DNA from: Paraspadella gotoi
Taxonomy: Eukaryota; Chaetognatha
Assembly: GCA_051294375.1 (NCBI GenBank)
Contig: CM119269.1
Location: 2,832,026-2,896,025, forward strand
Length of the DNA: 64,000 bases
Direction of reading: 5' to 3'
The translations under genes and the position numbers were made by a program. The notes under the pieces were generated by a model. The model made no database searches. It was not told where the DNA came from and saw nothing but the letters and a program-made list of their open reading frames with translations. This document shows positions 26,866 to 39,600 of the stretch, in pieces (position 1 is the stretch's first letter; every line of letters starts with the position of its first letter).

Positions 26866-28029
26866 GACGAACCTGAGCGGCAACAAATAAAAAAACTATT
26901 ATATGACCAACAGGCGTTGAATAAGTAGAGCGGAGTCGAAGAAATAACCATCAACTGGAAATGAAAATAAAGAACTGGCAAGCGGTAACGAACCGTTGAC
27001 GAACTTTTAACAAGTCAAAAGTTGAAATGAAGTCAATTAAATTAAAACCGCAAAAAAAAAGATATAACAAGTTTTTTTTTGTTTTTTTTTTACATTGTGG
27101 AATTAAAAGCAAATGTCGATGAGTTATTTTGCATACATTAAAGCTGCCACTGCTTACTGCTTTGGCGCCAAATTACGATGACAACATCGACGCCACAAGA
27201 TTTCCAGGGAAAAAATTCGCGCCAACTGATCCACCACGATTTGTCGGGAATGAAACTCGAAAAAAAAGGGGAGAGTTGAGTGGGAAAATACAGTGGGAAC
27301 GAAAAAAAAAAAAGGTGGAGCGAGGACTAAAAGGACAGTAAAATCGAAACGAGAAGAGGAAATTAGTAATCGTGGTCGGAGAAATTTTTTTTTCTTTTAA
27401 AATAAAATCCGGATTTTAATCAGAGGGATCATGTGGTACAATTAGACAAAGAACAAAGGTTGACGGGTACAATTAGGCGACCAGATATATTATCATATGA
27501 AATGGTACAATTTCATTAAAGACGAGTCGAATTTTTTTATCTTAATTTTATAAGAAGGTGTATAGAATACCACAACACCACACCACAAGCAAAATCATCT
27601 ATTGAATTATTTTTGTAACCCAAACGCTTTCATAGTATATTTGAATAAAGTAGAAATATGATTTTGGTGTTCATCCAAAAAATGTAATGTTTATTTGTTT
27701 TATATTAATTTTTAATTGTGCTTCACAAGAAAAATCTTTTTAAAATAATGAAAAGGGGCGCTGAAAAATTGAGATATAAATTCGCTTTAAATAAACTTTT
27801 CATTGCGATAAAATATATTTTTTTGACTTTTTGAGTTAGAAAGAGGAAGACGAGGAAAAAGAAGAAGATGAAAATTTTGCGCGAGATCTTTTCATCTCTC
27901 CGAGGCCCAAAAGAAGACGAACGTCACGCTCAATCCGGGCCACTATCAAAACTAAGGAGGGGGGAGGACGGCGCTTTCTCTCTCTCTCTCCCTCGGTAAA
28001 TGTTTAGCGGTTCGCTTCATCGATGTACG

Positions 28030-28122
<93 letters not shown>

Positions 28123-30763
28123 CAATACGGTTCGATTGATGCGAGGGGGTAATGAGGGGTGATGGGGTTTTAGCTTTGAAAGCTTTGTTGAAGGAACGGG
28201 GGCAAGGAGGGGGAGAGGCGAAGGTCTGTAAAAGAATTATCAAGATTGATTTAGGGATCACTGATGGACGAAGGCGGATGTTGTTTTTGTTGTTTATCGT
28301 TGAGACTCTAGTTCATTTATTGTAGTAATATTTAAAAAAAGCAGGTTTTGGTTTTGAAAATAAAATCAATAAGTTTTGTTTTTTTCATTCATAAATTAAA
28401 AATTGATAAATAAATAGTGCCTGAGTATCTGCGCAAAACGTTTTGTCAAACATTTTGCTTATTGCTTATTGCCGCTTCGTACTGAGCAAATAATTGGCAA
28501 ACATCAAAAGGGCCGCTTTCGATTCTTTTCGGTAATAATTACCCAACGCCCTCGGATCGATTGTCAAGCTGCTTGCTTCGAAATCGGGCACACGTGCGCG
28601 CGAGAATCGGAGGCGGGAAAAGAGTCAAACCCAAACAAACCGATTCTCAAACATAAACAAGAGAAAACATTCAATTAAGAAAGTTAAAAGGGTCCCGCCC
28701 AAGCACCCTCGAAGCCCAGAGGCAGAGGAATAACGGAAGAAAGCGAAAAGATGGGTTATCGGCGCGAAAGGCGCCCGGGACTTCTTTCCCAATGCTACCC
28801 GTTAAAAAAATATATTAAGATATTTTTTTATCGATTTTTTTTTCCTTCGCGTTCTCGGCAAAGTTTATAAAGAAATTCAGAATCCGGATCACGACTTCAT
28901 GAGCGAAATAAAATTAAGAAAAAACTGAAGCAACGAGCCAGTCTGGCGAGAAAAAGAAGTTAGCATAGCATTTCACGCATTTGATGAGCGAATTGAAATT
29001 AGCAAAAGTGAAAGTGATAGTTAAAATTCGTGAGAAGCGAAATTCAAGATCGAAATCCTCTCCCGCCGCCCCCCCTTCCGAATTCCCGCCACCAAAAACC
29101 GAATTCTCTGAGATTATTATCATCGCTTTTTTTGTTTGTTTTTTTTTTTTTTTTTAAATTCCAACATTGAATCCGAGGCCCTAAAACTTCATCTACGAAT
29201 CGATCAAATGGATAAAATTCACTCTAAAAGTAAAAGTAGAACCATCTTCAAACTTGGGTAAGCTTGGGTAAAAAAAGAGTTTAAAGACGCAGAAAAAGAA
29301 AACTGAAAGGGCTATAAAAAAAGAGTCGAATATAGCATTTTTTTGTATAGTAAAGTGATTAGCATGCATATTAAATGTATTTTGATATTATCTTTCAAAT
29401 TAGCCTAAAGATTAAAAAAAATATATCTGATAGAGCCGCTCGCCCGCCACCGAAAAAAAAAATTAAAAAGGAGTAGCGAAGTATTTTCCGTATCTCGCTC
29501 TTCCTTTGCGCTTGAGTAAAGATCGAAGGTCGAAGCTTGGGTTACGCCAAATGGCGTCAAAACTCGAAAAAAAAATAACTTAGATGGGGTTCGATTTTCA
29601 AAAAAGAGAGAAAAAAAAACTTTTTTTTCCGGCCGCCGCGATCTCCGAGGAGAAAATGTATCGAATTTGCACCGTTAGAATAAGATACTGGACGAGTTTC
29701 GCCAGAATTCCTTAAACCTCGAAAAGAAAACATTTCGAATTTCTGAGATGATTTTTGAGTTGGGGCCAATAAATTACCTGATTCTCGCGTAAAAAAACGC
29801 ACTGTAAAGTTGAATGAAATAATTGTTTAGTCTTTAGATTAAACGTCCGATGTCGGGTGAACGATTGATGGGAGATGTTTGTAAAATTCAGCGTAAGATC
29901 CTTTGAATCCCCCAAGAAAAAACAGATGTTGATGCAGGAGGAAGAAAACAACGAATTTCTTTCATTCGATTGAAATTCTTTGGTTTAGTTCGAACCGAAA
30001 CCATTTCGAACGTTTGTGGTCCGTTGTTTATATCTAGAGCAATTTTAGATTGCAGATTGTAAACAATCTAATTTTTCTGACGATAGTTAAAAAGATGAGC
30101 TACGTTCTTGGCGAATGTTTGAAGTATAATTCAAAATTACTATAATTAAAAATTATGCACAAAATAGTAAACGTTGCACTCATTAACTGATTCAGTTCAT
30201 AATTTTAAATCTATGAAACAAAAGAAGTAAAGCGAACGCGTAACGAAGCGAAAAGCGGTTTTTACGAAGTAGTTCGTTCGGATCTCCATAACATAGTTTA
30301 AAATGTGTTTCTGCAGTCACGCAAGTCGAATTACAATCTTGTTACTTAATCTCTGATTCGCGAGGTCAACAACTTGAAAATCGGCTCACGGTCACGTTGA
30401 CGAGCTGATGACGTTCAACCGCCGAGGATTTCACCTGGGATGTTTGACTTGAAAAAAAAAGTTTATGAGAAAACGATTTTTGTTGAATAAGACATTGCAG
30501 AAATCTTAAATTTGACACCTAATTACAATTGGGTCGTGCTATAATTTCATTTTTACTTGCGCTCCCTATTTTTTCAAAATAAAGTCGTGATTTTTTTTTT
30601 CGAACGGTCTCTTGTAAACATTCGCGTTTGCTAACTTCTTCGCCAATCTTGCGTATTTCTCGTCCTTTTTCATATTTGTTACCATTCGTCATCAAAGTAA
30701 GACTCCGCTTACCTCTCAGACCTTGCCACCGGGAACTCTAAAGGCGACGCTCGGCCAATCGCG

Positions 30764-31556
30764 ATGTCGTGGAAACGTAAGGCGCACGAACCGCGCAATT
30801 ACGCCACGTTTTTGCGAGATGACGAAGACGTGAGGAAGATGTTCCTCCGATTGGACGACGTCACTTTTAAGGTTAGAATTTTTGGCGGGAGTTGGATAAA
30901 ACTATGGATGTCTGATGAAAAGTTGAGTGAGACTTAACGTTTATTTATATCTTTATCTTCGACAGAGACTTCAACTGTACGAGAGAAAAATGGGAAAGTT
31001 AACTACGAAACAATTATTGGGAACTGTGGAGGATTTTACCAACAGTAAGGAACACCAACTAGTTTTTTAGCTTTTTTTTTTTTAAGATTATTTTTTTATT
31101 TTCAGGAAACTCAAATGATCTTCTCAAAACAAATTGCTGTCTTTATGATTTGTCAGAAGACTGCAAAAGTTTTAACAACAGAATCAACACAAGAGGTTTG
31201 AGTCTACGTAATTTAAAATTTAACAGTAAAAAGTCGTTTTAACTATATTCTCTGTATACGTACGTAGAATCTACTACATGTAGATGTTGTAAACCTAATA
31301 CTATTATTTGACTATTTCCTAGTTTTTTCCTTAAAAAAACAAATTTCATCCCCCTTATTATCCACAAACGCATCCACCTTTAGAAGCGAGCATCAACCCA
31401 TCCGCCTATCTTCGCCAAAAGTGGGATTTGAAGCTCTACAAGAGAGACGTCGCGGCGGGAGAAAAGCGCAAGCAAGACTTGCAGGCGGCGCGATACTCGC
31501 ACAACGATAAAATGGTCGCCCTCATCTTCAAAGAAATTACCGGAAGAAATTTCTGA
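30764..31556 (+). CDS. Small four-exon gene, basic protein of 149 residues, unknown function
   Basis: Exons are 30764-30871, 30966-31044, 31106-31195 and 31384-31556, with GT-AG introns of 61-188 bp and consistent phases (0, 1, 1). The first ATG is in a good context and the frame ends in TGA; an AATAAA follows at 31662-31667. The product is charged and mostly helical-looking, with no signal peptide or membrane segment. It starts MSWKRKAHEPRNYATFLRDD; exon 4 is Lys/Arg-rich (LRQKWDLKLYKRDV) and ends in KEITGRNF. I do not recognise a family. The reading frame is open only in this copy, which supports it as the corrected version of a real gene; the two copies to the left are broken. Confidence 0.75.
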
Positions 31557-31661
31557 TTGATTGAATTTCTCTCTCTCTCTGTCTCTCTCTCTCTCCTCTT
31601 TCTCACTCTCTCTCTCCCGTTTCGTTCATCTCACGGTAAAGTAAACTTTGTACTGACCTGT

Positions 31662-31667
31662 AATAAA
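31662..31667 (+). terminator. AATAAA polyadenylation signal, small four-exon gene
   Basis: AATAAA lies 106 bp past the stop codon of the four-exon gene, on the same strand. Confidence 0.55.
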
Positions 31668-31982
31668 TCAAGACATTAATGCAACAATCAAATTGTATTG
31701 TTTTAATTTATAATATCACCCAAAGACCAAATGAATATACGTATTAGTAACATTTAAAATTTGAAAATAAATTCCATTTCATTGCCGAAAATGTTAAGAA
31801 GCCATATGGTTTTCACAGAGAGCCCATGGAGCCCATCTGAAATAGTGCAAACGGAACGTAAATGATCCACTCCGAGCCGCCGATTCTGGCGAATAATCCG
31901 AGAGAGTAAAAACAATATTTATGGCCCTATTTATCGTTTATAATTAATTATCATCATTAATAACATTTTGATCAGGTTTGTT

Positions 31983-34900
31983 TCACTGTTCCTTCTTTTG
32001 CTTCTTCGTCGTGTTCCGGATTTTGATAAGTTCCAAGAGGAGGTTTCGGCCCAACGCCTCGGAGGCGCAGAGGAGCCCGCCGTACATCGCCCCCGAGAAA
32101 CCGCAAGTGAAGACGTCTTGACCTGAGTGGTTGATGGAGACATTTATGACATCTTTTTATCAATAAAGAAATGCCATTTCATTCAACCTGTGAACAAAAG
32201 GCCTTTTATCCCGATGTCGGGACGAAGGGCGACAACGGCTTCGCGATCGAATCGGCGAAGGTCGTGATCGAGTCCATAAATCTCTCCTGATTGTTAATTA
32301 ATAAATAAGTACAATCAATTTGCCGTTAGATCGTGTTGTCGGAGGGTCAATCATTTTCAATGTCTTTGCTGTCATTCGAGTAATTCGTTGTTTGCAAAAG
32401 CGTGAGATCTCACCGGCGTTAGACTTGATGTAGTGATTGTGGGTCAGCGGAGACCCGCCTTCGATGTAATCGACTTTGTCGGCCAAATGAGGAAAATGCT
32501 CCACGACCTGTTCCCACATTTGATGCGTCATGCGGTCCTTTTAAATTAAGATCGGAAATTAGCAACCAGACAGAAGATTACAATCTACTAAACTACTATG
32601 ATTGAGGGCTGAAATGCCAGCGCAACGCTGCCATGTCTTTACTTTCAATTCGGTGTATTCATCGGGTCGCTGCCTGAGATCGGAAACCTGCTCCCAATCG
32701 CGGAACCACTTCCAGTTGCACAGCGTTACGATTGCGCAAGTCGATTTACCGGGATATCGCTCCTCCCAGGTTGGATCCTAAAAAAAAGAGGAAATTAAAA
32801 TTAGAAAGAAAAAAAAGAAAGAAAAAAAAAGAAAAAATTAGGGACAAAAATAGAAATGAAGAAAGAAAGAATGAATGAATGAATGAATGAATGAATGAAT
32901 GAATGAAGAAAAGAAGAAAGAAGAGAAAGAAAGAAGAAGAAAAGAAAGAAAGAAAGAAAGAAAGAAAGAAAAAGAAAGAAAAAGAAAGAAAGAAAGAAAA
33001 AAAAAACAAGACAGACGACGACAAAGTATCGTTTTCATTGACCTTAGCATTAAGGAAAAGAGATGAAGAGCAGAGGTATTGGGGACGAAGCAGCCTCCTC
33101 GAACGACTTGGCCAAATATGCGTTGACGGCTGCGTCGAAATCGGGCTCGGCGAAGGCCCAAACGTTTTGAGCCTTAAGGCCGAGCTCCGAGGCACTTCCG
33201 CGGAGGCCGACGAAAACCTGGGCGTGCGGATTATCGTGAAGGACGATTCACATTTCAGATTACGGAGTGGAAGAAATTTTGAACCTGAAAGCACGCCATT
33301 CCGGGCTTAAGTTGCTCCATTATTCCGCCGATTGATGAAGCACTCTTCATTTCTTTCGGAAGACCAAAGTTATTGAAGGTATTGGGAATACCGGCGTTGG
33401 AAATAACCAGAGGTGCCCGAATGGTCACGACGCCTTTTCCTCCTAACGATTCGGATAATAGTAAATTTATTAAATTTATGAATCTTCGAATGCTTATACC
33501 TTTTTGATCACGATAATGTTCTTAATGTTACACTTTCTTCCTCAACTGACCTGCTCGTTGAACCTGAACTCCGTCCACTCTTTGACCGGAAGTAGTCAGC
33601 GCCACCACTGGCGCGCGAACTAAAACTCGGCCCCCGGCGCGTTCCACGAGGGGAATGGCGCGAAGGGCGATCTCGGAGGCGCCTCCGATAGGGTAGCTCG
33701 ATCCGTACATAAAGTGGTTCCACAGCATACCCTGTAGATTAAATCAAAGAAGATTGAATACGCGCGTTACAATTAATATACTGAGCTATTTCATCTGCCG
33801 GATCCTGAAAAAACAAACCTGCATAGCAAGCGGCGCTCGCTCAGGCTGCGTACCGTAATCGCCGAAATGGTAAGTGAGAACGGCTTTCAAATAAGGATCT
33901 TTCACGATTGAGTCAAGATAAGTTCGAGTTGAAGTTTCGAAAGCAACTCGTCCACGTGAGAATCCTAATATGTATATTAGTAGATTGGGGATAAACGATG
34001 AATGAAGACTTTTATAACGTTTACGAAATGAAACGACTTTACGACGACGACGACGATGATTTTACTTCTTTTTAAGAAATAAACCAGATATTTTAATAAG
34101 TTAAAAAAGCAATCAATTTAAAATATTTTAAAATCATAGAATTCAGCGTTTATGTTTAATTTAGGACAGTTGAAACAAAAAACACTTCATCATATACACT
34201 GTGAGTAGTTTAAGTATTAAGTGCAAGTACAAAAACGTTATTTTTTTCAAAATATTTCGACTTATTTTTTAAGTCATCATCAGTGGTAAAAGAATTAACA
34301 GCTAACAGTTTTTACAATTACCAAGGTTTTTTGTTTTTACATTAAACTGTCCTAAATAAATATATTTTAATCTCGTCAACGCGTCAGAAAAAATTAATTA
34401 AAGTAAAAGGGAAAATTTTGGAAAACCTGACCTGGTAATATCTGGATACGCATAAGAAGCTTGGAGACCCACAACGGAAGACATTTAAGGAGAACGAAAT
34501 GCTGGGCAGACGAACGGATCGACTTCAGCTAAGTAAATTAATAAAGACTTGAAAATGGAGAATGGAAGCAATGAAAAAAGAAGGGGATTTATTCAAAAGC
34601 ATTGATTTTTGGCCTAGTACTAAAATCTTGACTATAAAAAAATCTACGCACCTCCTCAAAGAAAGTTTTGATCCCATTTTCTTCTTTAGGAAAGTAATCG
34701 ATGAGTTTTTGGATCAGTTCTTGTTTTCCGGAAGGAATCGGGAATTTCCTGACCCCTTCGGCATGGTTCGAGTCGCCAATGGCAACCACGTCGTAGATGT
34801 GGTCCAGGTCGGCCCAATGCAACTGGCCTGGAATAAGTAGGTAATTGTAATTCACAGTTCAGGTAAGCTCGTTACCAAGTTAGTCTTTTTGTGACTTTTA

Positions 34901-35601
34901 CTGTCCATCAGTCAGTCTCCGACTTTTTTTTTATGAGGAACAATTGAGAAAGATTTTAAACTAGAGTTACTGATACTGATTTCAAACATTTACCATGAAA
35001 AGAAAAGATTTTCTTTAACAAATACATACATAATAATATAATTTGCCCAAAAATTTGTCATTACCATCGGTGATTTGATCGATCAAACACTTGGTCAAGC
35101 TGTGACTGCGAACCTCGCCGATGTAATGAATGCCTGTAAATTTTGGGAAAAAAATAAGACTTCTAAATCCAGGAATCAATAAACGTGGAATCTTATAAAA
35201 ATTCAGCCTTCATAACCTATATCGAACTCGTATCCCTTCTCCACGAAAGTGTGGGTGCATCCACCCGCCCGGTCGTGCTGCTCCAAGACGAGGACCCTCT
35301 TTCCGGCTCTGGCGAGAAGCGTAGCGGCCGTGAGGCCACCAATTCCCGACCCGACGACGATAGCGTCGAGACGATCGGGTACGGCTTCCGGCTTGAAATT
35401 CTGTCGCAACACCTTGTCGCGGGCGACTTGGTCGTGCTGCGGCGGCGCTGCTGGTGGCATGACCAGCGAAAAAGGAGACGGGCCTTTCGGCCGTCGCCAC
35501 AAAACCTTCAAAGCGACAATGACGACGACGGCAACGATAACCAGAGGAAAGGCGCCGATGGAAGAGACGCTCTCGCGAAGGAGCGCGAAATTCGCCTCCA
35601 T
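31983..35601 (-). CDS. RETSAT: All-trans-retinol 13,14-reductase (retinol saturase), frameshifted in exon 8
   Basis: FAD-dependent ER-membrane enzyme that saturates the 13-14 double bond of all-trans-retinol. Twelve exons: 35601-35217, 35133-35065, 34827-34652, 34528-34432, 33964-33819, 33731-33551, 33442-33285, 33217-33043, 32777-32643, 32537-32414, 32286-32188, 32122-31983. All introns are GT-AG with agreeing phases. The spliced product is about 627 residues, near the roughly 610 usual for the family. An N-terminal hydrophobic anchor (about residues 16-36) is followed by the FAD dinucleotide motif VVGSGIGGLTAA and LVLEQHDRAGG. Family segments such as GIHYIGEV, YPIGGASEIA, DPTWEERYPG, GGSPLTHNHY and CGFSGAMYGG follow in order. 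The C-terminus KKEQ fits a KKXX ER-retrieval signal. Exon 8 has one surplus T (33052 or 33053) after codon 459 that makes a stop; removing it restores FP-NAK-DPTW. A sequence error is more likely than a dead gene. Confidence 0.93.
32867..33003. repeat. GAAT then GAAA tetranucleotide repeats in RETSAT intron 8
   Basis: About ten GAAT units (32867-32908) run into a GAAA-rich tract ending near 33003, close to the exon 8 donor. The Lys/Glu and Phe/Ser open frames across it are artefacts. Confidence 0.9.
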
Positions 35602-36679
35602 CTTTGCCTTTTAGTGGAATTAACGTTCGTTACCTCCTTCAGTCCTACAGTTAATATGAAGAGAAAATATAGTCAAATTAAACAATTTTTATTATAAGTA
35701 TGATTCGAGTGAGTTAAAACAAAAACTACAAGCGCATAAATAAGAAGAGGAGAAGGCCAGCATTTTAGCGAATAGGTCCCCAACTGTGAACTGGACTGGA
35801 GCAATTACGATTCGTAACAAGCAAAGAAACATTTGAAAATACGTAATAAGATAATTATGAAATTAATAAATAGAAAAAATATCGATAAAAGCACGTATAT
35901 CACTTTTTACAGGGCTTACTTTAGAGTCTAGAATTAAACTACACAATATGGAATCTAAATTTAAGCTATTATCTATAGTTAACATACGCCCAAACTAGTT
36001 TAACTTTAATTAAATTATTAATTTGATTTAATTTGACAGGAGGGAGCGCGATGGGCGAATGTTGATCTCTTCTCATTCAAGGGCAGAAACAAAAAAAAGA
36101 ACATTCCGACAACATGTTGCGACCTGATTAAAAAACTCTAGTCAAATTATTAAAATTTATTATTAAACTGGAATAAGTGAATTATAATTATTTCTTTTTT
36201 TTTCCTAATTTTTTAAATAACAAAATTACTTTTTCTCTTTGCCATGAATTAAAGAAAGCCTGGCGTTAAACTTCAAGTTAAGACTAGGGATAGGTGAGAA
36301 AGGTACTGATTTTGCTTTCCGGGTTTTTATTATAAGTCAGGGTGGTTATGGCCTGCGTTAGGCATTGGGATAAATTTGATAATGCATAATGACGATTTAT
36401 TTTATATAATTTTCGAAAAAACCGCGTGGTCGATTTAGTTACGTAAGAAAAGAGAAGTCCTGCTTCTTAATCGTATTCTTTAGCGTAATATTAATAATCA
36501 GAAAACGAAATCGAAGTATCAAAAAAGGGAAAAAATCGATTGTTTTTATTTCTCAACATTTGTAACAATTATTAATTAATAATTTCATCACAAACTTTTC
36601 AGAATCTCCACAAGCTTCCAAACCGGCATATCTATTGTACCATTTAACCCTCTGAAAAATCTGGCTGAAAGTGAAAACG
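35602..36679. other. Intergenic region between divergent RETSAT and OGDH
   Basis: About 1.1 kb separates the two start codons, so it should hold both promoters. It is AT-rich with no CpG-island-like stretch, clear TATA arrangement or other gene recognised. Confidence 0.5.
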
Positions 36680-39600
36680 ATGAATCGCTTGGCTTCGAGA
36701 CTATTTTTGGGACGTCCTCGTCCGAACACTCTCGATGATGGCGTCGGGTCGTTGGCGGCAGGCGCCCAAATCTCTCGTCGGCTCATTTCGTCTGATCGTG
36801 GTAACTACGCAGCGGCGGTAGCGGCGGAGCCTTTTCTAAACGGAACGTCAACAAACTACGTTGAAGACATGTATGTCGCATGGCGGGCGGATCCCACGAG
36901 CGTTCACAAATCTTGGGATGCTTATTTTAAGCGAGTAGACGCGGGAGCTGCCCCCGGCGCAGCCCACGCCACACCGCCGTCAATCTCTTCCACGGGCTCG
37001 CTACGACTTCCGGTCGCGGCGGCGGCGGCGGCGTCCTCGCTTCAAGTGAACAAGGAAGTGAACGACCACATGTCCGTTCAGGCCTTGATCCGAGCCTATC
37101 AGCTCCGCGGTCACAACATCGCCGATCTCGACCCGCTGGGCATCAACAGCGCCGACCTCGACAACGAGACTCCGCCGGAGCTGCTGCTCAGCACCTACGG
37201 ATTTAGCGAGGCAGATCTGGACAGGGAGTTTCGGCTTCCGGGGAGCACCTACATCGGGGGAGAGAGCGGCTCTCTCAAGCTGCGCGACATCGTGGCGCGG
37301 TTGGAGCACACTTACTGCGGCCACATCGGGGCCGAGTTCTCCTTCATCAACGACCACTCCAAGGTGTCGTGGATCAAGCAGCGGCTGGAAGCCCGAACCC
37401 AGTTCGAGTTCTCTGCCGAAGAGAGGCGGCTCATCCTGGCCAGACTCGTCAGAGCGACGAGGTTCGAGGAGTTTCTTGCCAGGAAGTTCAGTTCCGAGAA
37501 GAGGTTCGGTCTAGAAGGTTGCGAAGTCCTCATTCCTTCATTGAAGGTTGGTTTCTACAATTCTCGTTTTAATTACTGTTGAATTACATTAACAAGTGTT
37601 TTTCTAATTTCCGTTATTTCCTTTAAATCTCTCATACATAATATTCTGGTAATGTCTGTCTCTTTCATTTTAGTGCTCTCACAGTAAGTATATAAAATTA
37701 TAAATACTTTTTTTCCTTTTTTTTCTTCTTAATGTACTTTTTCATTATAAAAATCTCATTTATATTTTCATATATTTATAATAAACAACTATAAAAATCA
37801 AATTGTGAAAATAGCAACATTTGGCTCTACTAATACTTTCCCGCTTCTTGCCTTTCCCCAGGCCATCATCGATCAATCCTCCACCCTCGGTATCGAGAGC
37901 GTCGTCATGGGGATGCCCCACCGCGGTCGCCTCAACGTCTTATGCAACGTGGCGCGCATGCCGCTCGAAAAGCTTCTCTGCCAGTTCGATTCCAAGCTGG
38001 AAGCGGACGAGGTGGGTTCCGGAGATGTTAAGTATCACCTCGGGACCTCCGTCGAGAGGCTCAACAATATTACCAACAAGAACATCAAGATTTCAATCGT
38101 CGCCAATCCCTCCCACTTGGAAGCCGTCAACCCCGTCGTCCAGGGAAAAACGCGCGCCGAGCAATTTTTTAGAGGAGACCGGGAGGGGAAGAAGGTAATA
38201 ATGTACAATAATGGATTTTGGAAATTGGAGTATAAAAAAGCGTCAAGGATAGCACGGGAAGGAATATCGCGTATACTCAATGAAAACTAGGTTATGTCGG
38301 TCCTACTTCATGGCGACGCTGCTTTCGCCGGGCAAGGCATAGTCTACGAAACTTTCCACCTTTCCGATCTTCCTTTCTACACGACTCACGGCTGTATCCA
38401 CGTCGTAGTCAACAACCAGATCGGGTTAGTCTAACAATTCTACAATTCTCCTTGTCAGTTAAAATATTGTTAAAACCACGTTTTCTAAATTTAATTATTT
38501 AGATTCACGACTGACCCTCGCTTCTCGCGATCGTCGCCCTACTGCACCGACGTTGCTCGAGTAGTCAATGCCCCCATCTTTCACGTCAATGGCGACGATC
38601 CAGAGTCCGTCGTCTTTGTCTCTAAAATAGCCGCTGATTACAGGTGAGTGAAAGGAAAAAAATTTTATATTTAATTTCAATAAATGATGAAACAATCAAA
38701 CAAATAAAAAATCGATATTTTTCATGTCTCGATTAAATTTTTTTTCTTCCACAGAAACGAATTCGGTTCGGACGTGGTCCTTGACATCGTTTCCTACCGC
38801 AAAAACGGCCACAACGAGATCGACGAGCCGATGTTCACTCAACCCTTGATGTACAAGAGAATCGGCAAGATGGAAACGGCGATGAAAAAATACGGGGAGA
38901 CGCTGATCTCCTCTGGTGTCGTCAAGCCGGAAGAGTTTGAGGAGGAAAAGAGTCGCTACGACAAAATCCTCGACGAGTCGTTGGAGGCTGGAAAGCGCAT
39001 CTCGCAGATGCACAACGCGGACTGGCTCGACTCGCCCTGGGAGGGATTCTTCGTCGAAGGCGGTGCCGACCGAATGCGGCCGCCGGAGACGGGGGTCGCC
39101 AAGGAAGACATCGTTCACGTCCTCGGAAAAATCAGTTCCATCTCGGTCGAGGACTTCGTTCCCCACGCGGGCATTAAGCGCATACTCAAATCTCGCGCAG
39201 AACTAGCAAAGGATAAAAAGGTCGATTGGGCCATGGCCGAGAGTCTGGCCTTTGGCTCGCTGCTCATGGAGGGCATCCATGTACGCCTCTCGGGCCAGGA
39301 CGTGGAACGGGGCACTTTCTCTCATCGACATCACGTCCTTCACGACCAAAACAATGATGGATTAATATACAACGCCCTCAATGACCTTTCGCCGAATCAA
39401 GCAGAATACGCCGTCGGCAATTCGTCTCTCTCTGAATTCGGAGTTTTAGGCTTCGAACTTGGTTACTCGATGACTAACCCTCACGCTCTCGTCATTTGGG
39501 AGGCGCAGTTTGGGGATTTCAACAACACGGCGCAGTGCATCATCGACCAATTCGTGGCATCCGGCCAGTCGAAATGGCTCCGCCAGACTGGTCTCGTGAT

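Larger units (their letters stand above)
24389..31806. repeat. Inverted, diverged copy of the 8-kb unit
   Basis: Reverse complement of 16231-24313, separated from it by about 75 bp of mostly CT-rich loop. It ends near 31806, where unique sequence begins. Differences from the other arm are mainly single-base insertions or deletions plus repeat-length changes, with some locally scrambled stretches. It includes a 342-base N gap. Apart from the small gene at 30764-31556, no exon is recognised; CTT/GAA, GA and GACGAACTTAA arrays account for most open frames. Confidence 0.9.

Noticed and set aside
5530-31806. A biological palindrome or segmental duplication cluster
   Set aside because: Copies that match even in microsatellites, fixed 25-N gaps at both copy starts, and arms that differ mostly by one-base indels fit assembly of chimeric long reads better.
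36671-36679. An upstream GTG start for OGDH
   Set aside because: The ATG at 36680 is the natural start and gives a typical mitochondrial leader.
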